From: Pigmentiphaga litoralis
GTDB lineage: Bacteria > Pseudomonadota > Gammaproteobacteria > Burkholderiales > Burkholderiaceae_B
Reading direction: 5' to 3'
Length of the DNA: 64,000 nucleotides
Assembly: GCF_014651835.1 (NCBI RefSeq)
Contig: NZ_BMXQ01000001.1
Location: 620,001-684,000, forward strand
Part shown: positions 62,706-64,000 of the stretch, piece by piece
Layout of the letters: the number at the start of each line of letters is the position of its first letter
Position numbering within the stretch: the first letter of the stretch is position 1
Notes under the pieces: model-generated
Database searches by the model: none
What the model saw: the letters and a program-made list of their open reading frames with translations, nothing else
What the model was told of the DNA's origin: nothing
Program-made: the position numbers and the translations under genes

Positions 62706-63848
62706 CTAGCGGGTGGGCGTGTCCTCGATGCCGGATCGGCGCGCGATATACCGGGCAAGGCCGGGGCCGATCAGCAGGACGACCACAAAACGGCCAGTCT
62801 GCATGGCCATGACAAATGGCATGTCGACGTTGCTGGAGGCCGCAATGATGGCGACGGAATCCGCGCCCCCCGGGCTGGTGGCCAGGTAGGCGGTGAGCGG
62901 GTCGATGCCGGCGAACACGACGAGCATGACGGCAAAGCCGCCGCAAACAGTGATCAGCGTGACGACGGCGATCAGGACTTGGGGCAGCGTCTTCATGGCG
63001 TAGCTGAGGATGGGGCGGGTAAAGCGCAGGCCAATGCTCCAGCCCACCAGGCCATAGGCCAGCGCAAGCAGCCAGGGCGGCAGCACCAGCGTCATCCCGA
63101 ACACGTTCTGCAGGACGATGCCAACCACCATGGGCACCAGTAGCGGGCCGGCCGGGATACGCAGTCGCAGCGCCAGCCACGCACCGCCCGCAGCCAGCGC
63201 AAGCGTCTTGGCAAAGTCGATGAGGCTCAGCGGCGGGAACCACAGGATGTGCGCGACCGGCGCAGTGGCCGCGACATTGGCGTCGCTGACCCAGAGGCGC
63301 GTCAGTGTGGAGGCGACGATGGCGACCAGCACCACCCGCACATACTGCATGAACGCGACCAGGCGGAAATCGGCGCCATAGGCTTCTGCCATCAGGGTCA
63401 TGGCTGACGCCGCGCCAGGGAATGCGCCCCAGATGGACGTGGTGCCGGGCAGGACCTGCCAGCGGGTCATGAGCCATCCGATAATCACACTTGCGACAAT
63501 CACCGAGCCCACGGCCAGGACAAACACCGGCCAGTCCTTGAGCACTTCACCCAGCAGCGACGCTGGAATGCTGTGCGCGATCATGCAGCCAATGAGGCCC
63601 TGGGCCAGCAGGAAGGGGCGCTTGGGCACGTTCAGCGTCCCGCCCACGTAAGCGACGATGATGGCGGCGATCATTGGCCCCAGCAGCAGCCCCGCCGACA
63701 GTCCGGCCAGCTCGAGCAGGGTCGCAAAGACAATCGACAGCAGGAGCAACGCCGCCCAGCGTTTGTGCGGGACGGGCGGCTTGCCATGCTCGGGCCCGCC
63801 GGCTGGCGTGTTCGGGGTCGGGGAAACGTGAGGTTGAATGGGGGACAT
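62706..63848 (-). CDS. AbrB-family membrane protein (duplicated six-helix type)
   Basis: This 380-residue polytopic protein has a Pro/Ser-rich N-terminus and then two similar halves of membrane helices, each with a glycine/proline-rich segment (LLGPMIAAIIVAYVGG ... IPAGPLLVPMVVGIVL) and a shared PGTTSIWGAFPGAASAMT / TSPGGADSVAIIAASS motif. This is the Pfam AbrB (ammonia monooxygenase-like) putative transporter family; it is unrelated to the AbrB transcription factor. The substrate is unknown. It lies upstream of the Rieske cluster on the same strand (166-base gap) and diverges from a TetR gene. Confidence 0.92.
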   Translation of the reverse strand: MSPIQPHVSPTPNTPAGGPEHGKPPVPHKRWAALLLLSIVFATLLELAGLSAGLLLGPMIAAIIVAYVGGTLNVPKRPFLLAQGLIGCMIAHSIPASLLGEVLKDWPVFVLAVGSVIVASVIIGWLMTRWQVLPGTTSIWGAFPGAASAMTLMAEAYGADFRLVAFMQYVRVVLVAIVASTLTRLWVSDANVAATAPVAHILWFPPLSLIDFAKTLALAAGGAWLALRLRIPAGPLLVPMVVGIVLQNVFGMTLVLPPWLLALAYGLVGWSIGLRFTRPILSYAMKTLPQVLIAVVTLITVCGGFAVMLVVFAGIDPLTAYLATSPGGADSVAIIAASSNVDMPFVMAMQTGRFVVVLLIGPGLARYIARRSGIEDTPTR

Positions 63849-63906
63849 CGCGGCACACGGCTGTGCGAGAATGCGAGGCTAGACTCGCAAATCAGGATTG
63901 TTGAGG

Positions 63907-64000
63907 ATGCCCTCGCAAAAGTCAATCGCCGTGGCCACTGCGCGCGAACCCAAACGGGAGCGCGGCATGCAGCGCGTGGCCGCGATCCTGGACGCTGGCG
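63907..64000 (+). CDS. TetR-family regulator, N-terminal fragment (cut by window edge)
   Basis: The first 31 codons are visible. They read ATAREPKRERGMQRVAAIL, with a Pro/Lys/Arg lead-in and the first helix pattern of a TetR DNA-binding domain. It is divergent from the AbrB-family gene with 58 bases between, so it probably represses it. Everything after the first helix lies outside the window. Confidence 0.75.
   Translation, partial: MPSQKSIAVATAREPKRERGMQRVAAILDAG

Overview
The window is about 65% GC and gene-dense, with short gaps, many ATGA overlaps and no rRNA, tRNA, phage or transposase genes that I can see. Monomeric NADP isocitrate dehydrogenase, a cyoABCD-SURF1-RegB/RegA block, a DUF2946 leader protein before a TonB receptor, and four stand-alone Bug (TctC-like) binding proteins together point to a betaproteobacterium of the Alcaligenaceae type (Bordetella, Achromobacter or Pigmentiphaga relatives). 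The sequence alone does not resolve the genus.

Left part (1-20.7 kb). A FixL/FixJ-like sensor and regulator, cut by the left edge, precede a secreted HbpS/GlcG-like protein. A lemA-TPM-TPM envelope operon follows on the minus strand. Next comes a giant 1877-residue DUF4011/SF1 helicase/nuclease/DUF3320 protein whose stop codon overlaps the start of an unnamed 133-residue protein; this looks like a two-gene defence-type module. Then icd, and a probable copper-uptake operon: a DUF2946 CruR-like leader protein, a TonB receptor, an ABC-2 ATPase and two DUF3526 permeases. A PNPOx-fold protein and a small acidic protein close the section.

Middle part (20.7-38.4 kb). A Bug protein and a BenAB-like Rieske oxygenase, with no electron-transfer partners of their own, lie divergent to a LysR regulator. 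They are followed by an Atm1-type ABC exporter fused to a kinase-like ATPase domain and a receiver domain, a GntR regulator, and an Ada protein whose N-terminal zinc cysteines are all replaced. Next is a respiratory block read leftwards: cyoA, cyoB, cyoC, cyoD, SURF1, regB, regA. A divergent MHS-type transporter lies upstream of cyoA.

Right part (38.4-64 kb). A full-length Lhr helicase is followed by an HNH endonuclease in visibly lower-GC DNA. After that the region is catabolic: a degenerate isocitrate-lyase-superfamily protein, Bug proteins, VOC proteins, LysR regulators, a cytosolic GlcG-like protein and a GlsB-type membrane protein. A long minus-strand cluster (62.5 to 51.8 kb) then encodes a complete three-component Rieske oxygenase (alpha, beta, reductase, ferredoxin), a class III aminotransferase, a ThDP enzyme, an aldehyde dehydrogenase, a 2-hydroxyacid dehydrogenase, a cupin dioxygenase and a Bug protein. 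This looks like one pathway for an aromatic substrate that I cannot name. An AbrB-type membrane protein and a divergent TetR regulator, cut by the right edge, end the window.

All functions are read from motifs and family memory; no database search was run.
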